A DNA stretch of 64,000 bases from Dyella silvatica. GTDB taxonomy: Bacteria > Pseudomonadota > Gammaproteobacteria > Xanthomonadales > Rhodanobacteraceae. Each line of letters begins with the position of its first letter. Position 1 is the stretch's first letter. The notes beneath the pieces were generated by a model. The model ran no database searches, was not told where the DNA came from, and was given only the letters and a program-made list of their open reading frames with translations. A program made the position numbers and the translations under genes. Below are positions 11,675 through 25,200 of this stretch, piece after piece. The stretch lies in the NCBI RefSeq assembly GCF_026283955.1, contig NZ_JAPDPE010000004.1, positions 36,865 through 100,864 of the forward strand, in the 5' to 3' direction.

Positions 11675-14600
11675 ATGTCGAAAATTGCCGAAATTCTGCC
11701 GTTGGCACCACTGCAGCAGGGTTTACTGTTTCACGCGCTGTATGACGAGCAAGCCGCCGATGCTTATCAGATCCAGTTGGTGTTCGAGCTGACCGGACCA
11801 CTGGAGCCGGAAGCGCTGCAGGCGGCCATACACGCGCTGTTGCAACGGCACCCCAATCTGCGCGCGGCATTCGTGCACGAAGGGCTTGAGCAACCACGGC
11901 AAATCATTCCACGCGACATCACGGTGCCGTGGCAGTTCGTCGATCTGTCCGCGCTGGACCAGGCCGCGCAGCAGCGCGAGCTGCAAAACGTGCTCGATAA
12001 AGACAACCAGCAACGTTTCAACCCGGCGCGTCCGCCGCTGCTGCGTTTTATCCTGATTCGGCTGGATGCCGGTCGCCACCGGCTGGTCTTTACCCACCAT
12101 CACATCCTGCTCGATGGCTGGTCGATCCCGATTCTGCTGAAAGAGCTGTTTGCCCTGCAAAAAAGCCGCGGCGACGCCTCGGCGCTGGCACCAGTCACGC
12201 CCTATCGGGATTACCTGGCCTGGGTCAAGCAACAAGATCCGGAGACCTCGCGCAACGCCTGGCGCGATTATCTCGAAGGCCTGGAAGATCCCAGTCGCCT
12301 GGTCAGTCATCTGCCGGCTACCGCGCCACCTACCGCGACCTTTAGCCTGCATCTGTCGGAAACCCTGACCGAGGCATTGACCCGCCAGGCCCGCCGCCAC
12401 CGGCTTACCGTCAACACCCTGGTGCAGGCGGCCTGGGGTCTATTGATTGGCCGCCTAAGCGGCCGTAGCGATGTAGTCTTTGGCGTCACCGTTTCAGGCC
12501 GGCCAGCCGAATTGGCCGGCGTGGAAAACATGGTCGGCATGCTGCTTAATACGCAGCCCATGCGCCTGCAGTTGCGCCCGGCGCAAACGCTGCTGCAACT
12601 GCTGCGGCTGTTGCAAGAGCAGCAAGCCAGCCTGATCGAGCATCAGCATCTAAGCCTCAGCGATATTCAGCGCATCGCCGGCCTGGGTGAGCTGTTCGAT
12701 ACCCATGTGGTTTTCGAGAACGCGCCGATCAGCGAGATCTCGCCCGATGCACGCTCGGCCGATGAGCTGCAGGTTGACTATGTCGGCCGCGAAGGCGGCG
12801 ACCGCACCCATTACCCGCTGGGCCTGTGCGCGATTCCGCGTGCCTCGCTGGAACTGCGCCTGGGCTATCGCCCCGATGCCTTCGACCGCGCCGCCGTCGA
12901 GCTCATCGCTGAGCGTCTGCAAGGTCTGTTCGAAACCCTGGCCGACGATCTGGATCACACCGTCGGCCAGGTCAGCGTGCTGCGCCCTGACGAGCGCACC
13001 CGCCTGCTGTACCACTGGAACGACACCGCCCAGCCGCTGCCCGCCGCGACCCTGCCGGAACTGTTCGAAGCGCATGCCGCGTCGCCGTCCACCGCGCTGA
13101 TCTTCGAAGGCCAGTCGCTTAGTTATCAGGCCTTGCACGAACAAGCCAACCGGCTTGCCCATTACCTGATCCAGCAAGGCATCGGCCCCGAGCACATCGT
13201 CGCCATCGCCTTGCCGCGCTCGCTGGAACTTATTGTCGCCTTGCTCGCCGTGCTCAAGGCCGGTGCCGCCTATCTGCCGCTGGACCCGGATTATCCGGCC
13301 GAGCGCCTGGCCTTGATGATCGAGGACGCCCAGCCGGCTGTTGCCCTCAGCTTTGCCGAACAGGCCCATAGCTTGCCGTCGTCGCTGACGCGCTGCCTGC
13401 TGGATGCCGCCGAGGTGCAGACAGCGCTTGCCGCGATGCCCTCGACAAATCCCACCCAGGCCGAACGGCTGCAGCCGCTGCAGCCGGCGCACCCGGCCTA
13501 TCTCATCTACACCTCCGGCTCCACCGGACGCCCCAAGGGCGTGGTCATCGCGCACCACGCCATCGCCAATTATCTGCGCTGGGATCGGCAGGCTTATTAC
13601 CAGCACCCCGAACTATCTCAGGGCGGTTCGCCCACGGTCTTCTCGATCAGCTTCGATGCCGGCATCACCACCGTCTTCGGTGCCTTGATCGCCGGCCAGC
13701 CGCTGACCGCCTTGCCGGCCGGCGACGAGGTCGAGCGACTGGGCAACGGTCCCGGTGAGGCCGTGCCGTACACCCTGGTCAAGGTTACGCCTTCGCATCT
13801 GAAGCTGATCAATCAAAACCTGCAAAGCAGTCTGGCGGCCAGCCCGACGCAGACGCTGATGACCGGTGGCGAGGCGATGGTCCCGGCCGATATCGCCTTC
13901 TGGCAGCAGCGCTTTCCCGACGTGCGGTTAATCAATCACTTTGGCCCCACCGAGACCACCGTCGGCTGCGCCACCTTTGAGATCACCGACGACGTCAGCA
14001 CCGCGCACAGCATTCCGATTGGCCGTCCGATCTGGAACGCCCAGCTGTATGTGCTGGATGCGTCCTTGCAGCCGGTACCGGAGGGCGTGCCCGGCGAGTT
14101 GTATATCGCCGGTGCCGGCTTGGCCCGTGGCTATCGGCAGCGGCCCGAGCTGACCGCCGAGCGCTTTGTCGCCAACCCGTTCGGTGAGCCGGGTAGCCGC
14201 ATGTATCGCACCGGCGATCTGGTGCGCTGGTTGCCCAGCGGGGTGATCGATTACCTCGGACGCATCGATCATCAGGTCAAGATCCGTGGCTTCCGCATCG
14301 AACTGGGCGAGGTCGAGGCGCGCCTGCAACAGCGGCCGGCGGTCGAGCATGCCGTGATCATCGCCCGCGAGGATCATCCGGGCCAGAAGCAGCTGGTCGG
14401 CTATGCCGTCGCCGCCGCCGGGCACACCCTGGACCCGGCCGCGCTGCGTCGCGAACTGGCCGAACAGCTGCCCGATTACATGGTGCCCAGCGCCATCGTC
14501 GTGCTGGCGGCGCTGCCGTTGACGCCCAACGGCAAGCTGGATCGCAAGGCGCTGCCGGCGCCGGATTTTTCCTCGGCGGATCGGCGCGCCCCGCGCACAC

Positions 14601-16270
14601 CGCAGGAGGAAGTCCTTGCCGGCTTGTTCGCGCAGGTGTTGCGGCTGGACGCGGTCGGCATCGACGACAGCTTCTTCGACCTCGGCGGCGACAGCATCAG
14701 CTCGATCCAGCTAGTCAGCCGCGCGCGCAAGGCCGGCTTGCTGCTCAAGCCCAAAGATATCTTCCTGCATCAAAACGTCGCTGCCCTGGCCGCGATGATC
14801 CAGCCGCTGGTAACGGCAACGGTCAGCGACGATGTCGCCATCGGCATGGCACCGCTGACCCCAGTGATGCACCGCCTGCTCGATACCGGCGGCCCGATCC
14901 AGCGCTTCAATCAGTCGATGTTGCTGGCACTGCCAGCTGGCCTCGATGCGGCTCAGCTGGCCACGGCATTGCAAGCGCTGGTCGAACATCACGATGTGCT
15001 GCGACTGCGATTGCAGCGCGCTGCCGAACAGGCCGATCAAGCGGGGGCAATGATCGATATCCAGCCTCGCGAGGCCTTCCGCGCCGCCGATGGCATCAAG
15101 GCCATCGACGTCTCCGCCCTAAGCCTCGACGAACTGCGCCAGCGTATCGATGCCGAGCGCGATCTCGCCCAAACACGCCTGGACCCGGAAGCCGGTCGCG
15201 TCGTGCAAGCGGTGTTCTTCGAACGCGCCGTGGGCACCCCTGGCCTGTTGCTGCTGATGCTGCATCACTTGGTGGTGGACGGTGTCTCCTGGCGCATCCT
15301 GGCGCCGGATCTGCTGAGCGCTTGTGAGGCCAGCCTTTCCGGCCAGCGTCTGGTACTCGATGCGGCCAGCACCTCGTATCGACGCTGGGCGCAGCGGCTG
15401 GCCGCCGAAGCGTCGACGCCAACCCGCTGGGCCGAGCTGCCCTTGTGGCAGGCCATCGTCGAACGCGCGGACCCACTACTATCGCCGCGCCGCCTGGATA
15501 CCACGCGCGATACCGTCAGAACAGCGGCCAGCTACAGCGTGACCTTACCCTCGGCCATCACGGCGGAACTGCTGACCCGCGTACCGGCAGCCTTCCATGT
15601 GCGCATCAACGATGTCTTGCTGACCGCCTTTACCCTGGCGTTGGCGCATTGGCGTCATCAGCGCGGGCGCGGCAGCGAATCGGCGGTGCGCGTGGATGTG
15701 GAAGGCCACGGCCGCGAGGATATTTTTGACGGTATCGATCTGTCGCGCAGTGTCGGCTGGTTCGCTACCCATGTGCCGGTAAGCCTGGATGCAGGCACGC
15801 ATAACCTGGAGCAAGCCATTGGCAGCGGCCAGCTGCTGAGCCGCGCGCTTAAACGCATCAAGGAACAACTGCGCCAGTTGCCTGACAACGGCATGGGTTA
15901 CGGCTTGCTGCGTTACCTCAATCCGGCCTCGGCCAAGATCCTGGCCAGCGCGGCGCCGGCGCAGATCGGCTTCAACTACCTGGGCCGTTTCAGTGCCTCG
16001 GAACATCGCAGCGATGAAACCGCTATCGCGACCGGTGGCCTCAACAGCGGCACCGACCTGGAGCGGCCACTGCCTTATGCCATCTCGCTGAATGCGATTA
16101 CCTACGACCGCAGCCAGGGTGCCGAACTGACCGCGCACTGGTCGTGGGCTGGCGAGTTGTTTTCCGAAACCGATATGCGCGAGCTGGCGCAAACCTGGTT
16201 CCGCGCCCTGGAAGCATTGGCCAACTGCGCGAAACAGCCCAACGCGGGTGGCCTCACGCCTTCGGACGTG
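11675..16270 (+). other. NRPS2 module 1: C - A(Asp-like) - PCP - E
   Basis: The C domain has HHILLDG. The A domain (about 13030-14570) gives the code D A T K M G H V G K. This resembles the Asp/Asn group (DLTKxGxxGK), and His at position 322 favours Asp. The PCP has LGGDS. The epimerase (about 14840-16270) has every motif intact: HHLVVDG, EGHGRE, RSVGWF, GYGLLRY and FNYLG. It is the only apparently functional epimerase in the window, so a D-configured residue is expected here. The A-PCP part (13846 to about 14835) is almost identical to the first kilobase of the window. Confidence 0.87.
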
Positions 16271-19200
16271 CCGCTGGTCGCGTTGACTCAAACGCAGATC
16301 GAACAGCTGGAAGCGCGCTACCCCGCGATCGCCGACATCCTGCCGCTGTCACCGATGCAGCAAGGCTTTTTGTTCCGTGCGCTATACGACGAACAGGATA
16401 CCGGCAGCTACATCGTGCAGCGTGTGCTGCAGTTGCATGGAGCACTGGACCCGGCACGGTTGCACACGGCTGCGCACGGGGTGTTCCAGCGTCACGCGAA
16501 CCTGCGTGCGGGCTTTGTCCACGAAGGCCTCGACCAGCCGGTGCAGATCATTCCGCACGAGGTCACCTTGCCGTGGCAATACCTCGACTTGTCGGCACTG
16601 GCGCAAGAGCAGCGCGAGCGCGAACTGCAAGGCATCCTCAGCGACGATCACGCACGCCGTTTCGATCCGGCGCAGCCGCCCTTGATGCGTTTCACCCTGG
16701 TACGCATGGAGGCGCAACGGCATGTCTTTGTCTGCACCAACCACCATGTACTGATCGACGGTTGGACATGGCTGATCCTGCTCGGCGATTTGCTGGAGCT
16801 GTACAAGACGCAAGGCGACGCCAGCTCTCTGCGGCCGGTAACTCCGTTCCGTGATTACCTGGCCTGGATCAAGCAACAAGACCGCGGCGCCGCACAGGCT
16901 GCATGGGCGCAACACTTTGCCGGGCTGGAAGAGCCGACCCGGGTGGCCCCGGGCGCATCCGCCATCGGTGCCATGCAAGAGGCGCTGACGCTGACTTTGC
17001 CCGAGGCGTTGACCGCCGCCATCCAGCAGAAAGTGCGCCGTCTCGGCGTCACCTTGAACACCTTGGTGCAAACCATTTGGGGCCTGGGTCTGGGCAGCCT
17101 GACCGGACGCAACGATGTGGTGTTCGGCATCATCGTGGCCGAGCGCCCCGCCGAATTGCACGCCGCCGAACAAATGGTCGGCTTGATGATCAACGCGCTG
17201 CCCCTGCGCTTGCAATGGACGCCCGGCGAAACGCTGCCCGCCCTGGTCACGCGGGTGCAAGAGCAGCAAGTACGCCTGCTCGAACACAACCACATCGGAT
17301 TGATCGAGATTCAGCAGATCGCCGGACTCGGCGAATTGTTCGACAGCCATATCGTGTTCGAAAACTACCCGTTCGACCCCGAGGCCGTGGCAACACGTGA
17401 AGAAGGGCTGCAGGTCGAATTCAACGGCGGCCAGGGCGGTGCGCGCTCGCATTATCCGCTGGGTTTGTGGGCGGTTCCCGGCAAGCAGCTGCATCTGCAA
17501 TTGGGTTACCGGCCCGACCTGTTCGAGCGCAGCGCGATCGAATCATTCGCCCAGCGGCTGTTGCATTGGTTCGAAGCTTTCGCCGAGGAAGCCGCCCGGC
17601 CGCTGGGTCAGATCAGCCTGTTGACGCCGGCCGAACGGCTGACCTTGCTTAGCGAATGGAACCCCGCTGCCGCACCGGTCGCCGATGCCACCGTGGTGCA
17701 GCAGTTCGAAGATCAGGCCAGCCAGACGCCCGAGGCCATCGCACTGGTATGCGAAGACAGCGAGCTCAGCTATCGACAGCTTAACCGCCGCGCCAATCAG
17801 TTGGCTCACCGGTTGATCCAGGACGGCATCGGGCCGGAGCAGATTGTCGCCATTGCCTTGCCGCGTTCGATGGACTTGGTGATAGCCGTACTGGCGGTGC
17901 TCAAGGCGGGCGCCGCCTACCTGCCGCTGGACCCGGATTATCCGTCCGACCGCCTGGCTTTCATGCTTGAGGATGCGCGCCCGGTACGCCTGATTAGCAG
18001 GCGCGACGAAGCGGCGCGCCTGCCTGGCCATCACGGCCATATCGCCATCACTGATCTGCCCAGACCCATCGCCAAGCCACAGCATTCGCGGTTTGAGCAA
18101 CCCGTCGCCGTTGCCGCCGGGATCATGCCTGCGCTCCCACTGCCGGACGATCGCAATGACATCTCCGGCGCAGCGACCGCACTGCTCGATCAGCCTGAGC
18201 AACCACCATCGCTGCCTGATGGCAACGGCCCGGTACGTGCCGTACCGGCGCTGACCCTGTCGCAGCTGTTCGAACAACAAGTTGCCCGCACACCCGAAGC
18301 CATCGCCGTGCTGTGCGACGGCGATGAACTCAGCTATCGGCAGCTCGACCGGCGCGCCAATCAGCTGGCTCATTGTTTGATCCAGGACGGCATCGGCGCC
18401 GAAGATATCGTCGCCATCGCCTTGCCGCGCAAGCACGAGATGATGGTCGCGCTGCTGGCGGTGCTCAAGGCTGGCGCGGCTTATCTGCCGCTGGACCCGG
18501 ACTATCCCAGCGAGCGCTTGATCATGATGATCGACGATGCCCGGCCGGTCCGGATCATCGCCGACAGCTCAACCATTGCCGCCTTGCCAAGCAGCATTCC
18601 GCCGCTGTTGATCGACAGCGAAGAGCTGCGTGCGACATCGGCGTCCGCCAGCGGCGACGCACCGACCCAAGCGCAACGTGTGCGCCCCTTGCTGGCGCAA
18701 CATCCGGCCTATGTGATTTACACCTCGGGCTCCACCGGCAAGCCCAAAGGCGTGGTGGTTACCCAGCAAAACCTTACCGACTTCATGAGCTGGGCGGCCA
18801 CCGATATCGGACTGCGCGGACTGTCACGGGTGCTCGCCACCACCTCGTTGAACTTCGACGTCTCAGTATTTGAGATCTTCGCTCCGCTGGTGGTTGGTGG
18901 CCGGATCGAACTGCTACGCAATGCGCTGGCCTTGAATGAGCGCGACTCCTGGGCCGGCAGCCTGGTCAGCGGCGTACCGTCGGTTTTCTCCTGCCTGCTG
19001 GATCAGTCGTCGCTGGATATCGCCGCCGATACCATCGTGTTCGCCGGTGAGGCGTTGCCCCCGGCCTTGTTCAAGACGATACGCGCACGTGCCCCCAGCA
19101 CCCGCTTGGCGAATATCTATGGCCCGACCGAGACCACGGTCTATGCACTGGCCGGCATCGCCGAGAGCGGCAGCGAAGCATGCCCGCCGATTGGCCGCCC

Positions 19201-22200
19201 CCTCAGCAATACCCAGGCCTTGGTGCTGGATGCGCAATTGCAGCCCTTGCCGAGCGGTGTCGCCGGTGAGCTTTACCTCGCTGGCGAGGGTGTAACACGC
19301 GGTTATCTGCATCGCCCGGCGCTGACTGCCGAACGCTTCGTCGCGCATCCCTTCGCGGCCGGCCAGCGGATGTATCGCACCGGCGATCTGGTGCGTTGGC
19401 GCAGCGATGGCCAGCTCGACTACCTGGGCCGCGTCGATCATCAGGTGAAGATCCGTGGCTTCCGCATCGAACTGGGCGAAATCGAAGCCTGCCTGAGCCA
19501 GCAGGCCGCGGTGGCCCAGGCCGTGGTCATCGCACGCGACGATCATGCCGGGCAGAAACAACTGATCGGCTATGTCGTGCCCGCCCACGGGCAAAGCGTG
19601 GATGCAGCGGCACTGCGACGCAGCCTATCCGAACACCTGCCCGCCTATATGCTGCCTGCCGCGCTGATGGTGCTGGACGCATTGCCGCTGACCGCCAGCG
19701 GCAAGCTCGATCGCAATGCCCTGCCGGCGCCCAACTTCTCGTCCACCCCATACCGCGCCCCGGGTACACCGCAAGAGGACATGCTCGCCGGGCTGTTCGC
19801 CCAGGTGCTCGGGCAGCCTTCGGTCGGCATCGACGACAGCTTCTTCGATCTGGGTGGTCACTCCTTGTTGGCGACCCGCCTGGTCAGTCGCATCCGTTCG
19901 ACGCTGGGCATCGAGCTGCCCATCCGCACGCTGTTCGAAGCGCCGACGGTGGCCGCGCTTGCCGCGCAGCTGGATTACGGCCACAGCGCTCGACTGGCCT
20001 TGGCTCGGATGCCGCGCACGGCGCATACGGCCTTGTCTTTTGCACAACAGCGGCTATGGTTTCTGCATCAATTCGAGGGCCCCAGCGCGACCTACAACAT
20101 ACCGCTGGCCCTGCGCCTGGAAGGGCATCTCGACAAGGCCGCATTGCAGGCGGCCTTGAATGATCTGGTCCGGCGTCATGAAAGCCTGCGCACGGTTTTC
20201 GGCGACGAGGGCAGCGAGGGCGATGCCGAGCAAATCGTTCTCGCCGACGATGCCAGCCAACTCCAGCTCGAACGGTTTTCCAGCAGCGAAGCCGAGCTGG
20301 GCCGCAAACTCAGCCAGGCCGCCGCCTACTGTTTTGACCTGGCCTACGAAATACCGATACGCGCCTGGCTGTTTACGATCAGCCCATCACAGCATGTGCT
20401 GTTGCTGCTGGTGCATCACATTGCCACCGACGACGGCTCGCTGGCGCCGCTGTCGCGCGACCTGAGCACGGCTTACACCGCGCGGCTTCAAGGCCAGACA
20501 CCCGCATGGGCGCCACTGCCCGTGCAGTACGCCGACTATGCGCTGTGGCAACGTCAATGGCTGGGTCACGAGTCCGATCCGGATAGCGCGTTCAGCACGC
20601 AAATCAGTTACTGGAAGCAAGCCCTGGCCGGCCTTCCCGAGCAACTCAGCCTGCCGACGGATCGGCCGCGCCCGATCCAGGCCAGCTTCCGCGGCGGACA
20701 TGTCGATTTCAGTCTGGACTGCCATACCTATGCGCGCCTGGCTGAGCTGGCCCGCCATGAGCAGGCTAGCTTGTTCATGGTGCTGCACGCGGCGGTGGCC
20801 GTGCTGCTATCCAGGCTCGGCGGCGGCAACGACATTCCCATCGGCACGCCCATCGCCGGCCGTACCGACGATGTACTCGACGACCTGGTTGGTTTTTTCG
20901 TCAATACTCTGGTGCTGCGCACCGATACCTCCGGTAACCCGAGTTTCCGCGAGTTACTGGCGCAGGTACGCAGCCATGACCTCAACGCCTACACCTATCA
21001 AGACCTGCCTTTTGAGCGGCTGGTGGAAATTCTCAACCCAGCCCGCTCGCACAGTCACCATCCGCTATTTCAGGTGATGGTCTCGATGCAGACCGACATG
21101 GGCGATGCGCTGGCCTTGCCTGGGCTGGTGATTACCCCGGAGGCGACTGAGCAAAACATCGCCAAGTTCGACCTGAGCTTTGCCTTTACCGAAAGCGCCG
21201 CGCTGGACGGCAATCCGCAGACACTGCGGGCGAGCATGGAATACGCCAGCGATTTATTCGACGCCGCCTCGGCGCAACGCATCGCGCAGCGATTAGTACG
21301 CCTGTTAGAAGCCGTCGCCCGCAACGCCGGGCAACGCATCGAGCAGATCGACCTGCTCGATGGCGCCGAACGGCAGCAGCTGCTGCTCGGCTGGAACGAC
21401 ACCGCACACAATGTGTCTGCCGAGACCACGCCACGGCTGTTCGAACAACAGGTGGCAGCGACCCCGGATGCCGTGGCGCTGATCTTCGACCAGATATCGC
21501 TCAGCTATGGCGAACTCAATGCCCAAGCCAATCGCCTGGCGCGGGTCTTGATCGGCCAAGGCATCGGTGCGGAAGACATGGTCGCCGTCGCCCTGCCGCG
21601 CTCGGTGGATATGGTCATCGCCATGCTGGCGGTGCTCAAATCCGGCGCGGCCTATCTGCCGCTGGACCCCAACTACCCGCATGACCGGCTCACCTATATG
21701 GCCGAGGATGCCCGTGCGGCCTGCATCGCCACCCAGCATGCGGTGGAGATCGATTTCCCGACGGTGCCATCGCGGTTGAACCTGGACGATGCCGCGCTCA
21801 TCGCCGAGTTGCGCCAATGTGCCGATGGCGACATCGCCGATGCCGAACGCGTGCGCGCCACAACCGCGCTGCACCCGGCCTATGTGATCTACACCTCCGG
21901 CTCTACCGGCAAGCCGAAAGGCGTGGTGATAGCGCACCGCGGCCTGCGAAATTTCCTCGCCTCGATGCAGGCGCAACTCGCCTTCGGCCCGCAGGAGCGG
22001 CTGCTTGCGGTCACCACCATCGGCTTCGATATTGCCGCGCTGGAAATCTTCCTGCCGCTGGTCAGCGGCGCCAGCCTGGTGCTTGCGCGGCGGGAAACCG
22101 TGCTCGATCCGCTGGCGCTGGCGGCACTCATCGTGCAAACCGGCGCCACCATGATGCAGGCGACGCCTACGCTATGGCAGGAGCTGGCCGCCGCCGGCAC

Positions 22201-25200
22201 GGCTGCCTTGCAGGGGCTGCGCGCGCTGGTCGGCGGTGAAGCCCTGGCCAGCTCACTGGCGGCAAAGCTTCACCGCGCCGGCGCCGATGTCGTCAATCTC
22301 TATGGGCCGACCGAAACCACGATCTGGTCGACCTTCGCCGAACTCGACCAGGCCAGCACCGACGCACCATCGATTGGCCGTCCGATCTGGAACACCCAGG
22401 TATACATTCTGGATGCCGCCATGCAGCCGCTGCCCAGCGGCGTCGCTGGCGAGTTGTATATCGCCGGTGAAGGCCTGGCGCGTGGCTATCTCAACCGCGC
22501 GGCGCTGACCGCCGAACGGTTTATCGCCAACCCGTTCGATCCTTGCGGCAGGCGCATGTATCGCACCGGCGACCTGGCGCGCTGGCTGCCCGATGGCCGT
22601 CTCGACTTTATCGGCCGCGCCGATCATCAAGTGAAGATTCGCGGCTTCCGCATCGAGCTTGGCGAGATCGAGGCCAGCCTGTTGCAACAGCCTGCCGTCG
22701 CCCAGGCGGTGGTGATCGCCCGTGAGAATCAGGCGGGGCAGAAACAGCTGGTGGGGTATCTGGTCGCCGCCGCGGGACAGGTTGTCGATACGACGAGCAT
22801 GCGCCGCACGCTGTCCGGGCACTTGCCTGACTACATGGTGCCCGCGGCGCTGGTCGTGCTCGAGGCCTTGCCGCTAACGGCCAATGGCAAGCTGGACCGC
22901 AAGGCGCTGCCGGCACCCGATTTCGGCTCCATCAGCCGCCGCGCACCGCGCAATCCGCAAGAAGAAATCCTCGCCGGCCTGTTCGCCGAAGTGCTTGGCC
23001 TGGAAACGGTCGGCATCGACGACAACTTCTTCGACCTGGGCGGCCATTCCTTGCTGGCCACCCGCTTGATCAGTCGTATCCGCTCGACCCTGGGGGTGGA
23101 ACTGGCCATCCATGCCTTGTTCGATACGCCGACCATCGCCGAACTGGTGTTGCAGCTGACCCAGGGCCATGCCGCCCGATTGGCCTTGGGCCGCAGCGAG
23201 CGCCCGCCAACCATCCCGCTCTCGTTCGCGCAGCAACGGCTATGGTTTCTGCATCAGCTGGAAGGCCCGAAGCCTTACAACATTCCTGTCGCCTTGCGCC
23301 TTGCAGGGCCACTCGACAGCGCCGCGTTGCATGCGGCGCTGAACGATGTGGTGGCACGCCATGAAAGCCTGCGCACGATGTTTGCCGAAGCCGATGGCGT
23401 CGGCGAGCAAATCATTCTCAACCCGCAGACGCTGCAGCTAAGCCTCGAATCCATCGCCACCAGCGAAGCCGAACTCGCCGAACAACTGACCCAGGCCAGC
23501 GCCTACAGCTTCAAGCTGGCTGAAGAAATACCCCTGCGCGGATGGCTGTTTGCGCTAAGCGAGAGCGAACACGTCTTGCTGTTGCTGGTGCATCACATTG
23601 CCGCCGATGGCTGGTCGGTAGCGCCGCTGCTGCGCGACCTGGGCGATGCCTATGGCGCTCGCCGCCAGGGGCATGCGCCGCGCTGGGCCGAACTGCCAGT
23701 GCAATACGCCGACTTCACCCTGTGGCAGCAGCGCCTGCTCGGCACGGACGCCGATCACGACAGCGCCATCGCCCGCCAGATCGGCTATTGGAAACAGGCC
23801 CTCGCCGGCCTGCCGCGGCAGCCGATCTTGCCGACCGATCGCCAGCGTCCGGCCCAGGCCTCGCTGAGCAGCGACCATGTGCAAGTAGAGATCGATGCGG
23901 CGACGCATCGTGGCTTGCTGGAACTGGCCCGGCACAACCGCGCGACGCTGTTCATGGTGCTGCATGCCGCGGTCGCCACGCTGCTATCACGACATGGCGC
24001 GGGTAACGACATCGTCGTCGGCACGCCGATCGCCGGACGCACCGATGATGCGCTCGACGATCTGGTCGGCTTTTTCATCAACACTCTGGTTTTGCGCGTA
24101 GATACCTCGGGCAATCCCAGCTTTCAGGATTTGCTCGCCAGTGTGCGTGGCACCGATCTGGCCGCCTATGCGCATCAGGATCTGCCGTTCGAGCGGCTGG
24201 TCGAAATCATTAATCCGCAGCGCTCCAACTCGCATCATCCGTTGTTCCAGGTGTTGTTGGCGCTGCAAAACCAAGACGAGACCGCCCCGACCCTGGCAGG
24301 GCTGGATACCTCGTCGCAGCCCTTGCGTTCGGCCGGCGGCACGCGCTTCGACCTGCTGTTCAACTTCACCGAGAGCCGTGCTGCCGGCGGTATCCCGGCG
24401 GGCATCTCGGCGAGCCTGGCTTTCGCCAACGATTTGTTCGATCGCCACACGGCGGTATCGCTGACCGAACAATTGCTGCATCTGTTGCATTCGGTGATCG
24501 CGGCGCCGCTATGCCCGATCGAACAACTCGATCTGTCGGGCACCCCGGGGCAATACCATGGCGCTGCGCACCGATATGCGCCCGCCATCCCGGCGACTCC
24601 GCTGCTATGCCTCGACGATGCCTTGGTCAGTGCGGCCATCGCCGCCTGCCCGACCCATAACCCGACCGACCGCGAGCGCGTGCAGCCGCTGCATAGCCGG
24701 CATCCGGCGTATGTCATCTACACCTCCGGCTCCACCGGCAAGCCCAAGGGCGTGGTCATTCCACACCAGAACGTCACCCGGCTGATGGCCAGCACGCAGG
24801 ACTGGTTCCATTTTGGTGCGAGCGATGTCTGGACCTTGTTCCATTCCTACGCTTTCGACTTCTCCGTGTGGGAGCTGTGGGGGCCGCTATTGCATGGCGG
24901 ACGTCTGGTGGTGGTGCCGTATCTCACCAGCCGTTCGCCCGCCGACTTCCTCACGCTGCTGGTCGAACAACGCGTTACCGTGCTCAACCAGACGCCCTCG
25001 GCGTTCTATCAATTGATGCAGGCCGATCGAGAGCAACCGCAGCTGGGTCAGCAATTGTCGCTGCGCTGGGTGATCTTCGGTGGCGAGGCGCTGGAACTGG
25101 CGCGCCTGCATGACTGGTACGAGCGGCATGCCGAAGACAGTCCGCGACTGGTGAATATGTACGGCATCACCGAGACCACCGTACACGTCACTTTTGTCGC

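Noticed and set aside
24530..24640. Assembly error as the full explanation for the short Thr domain
   Set aside because: Not excluded, but the junction has about 30 unrelated in-frame residues rather than a clean collapse between identical copies, so I report it as a real candidate.
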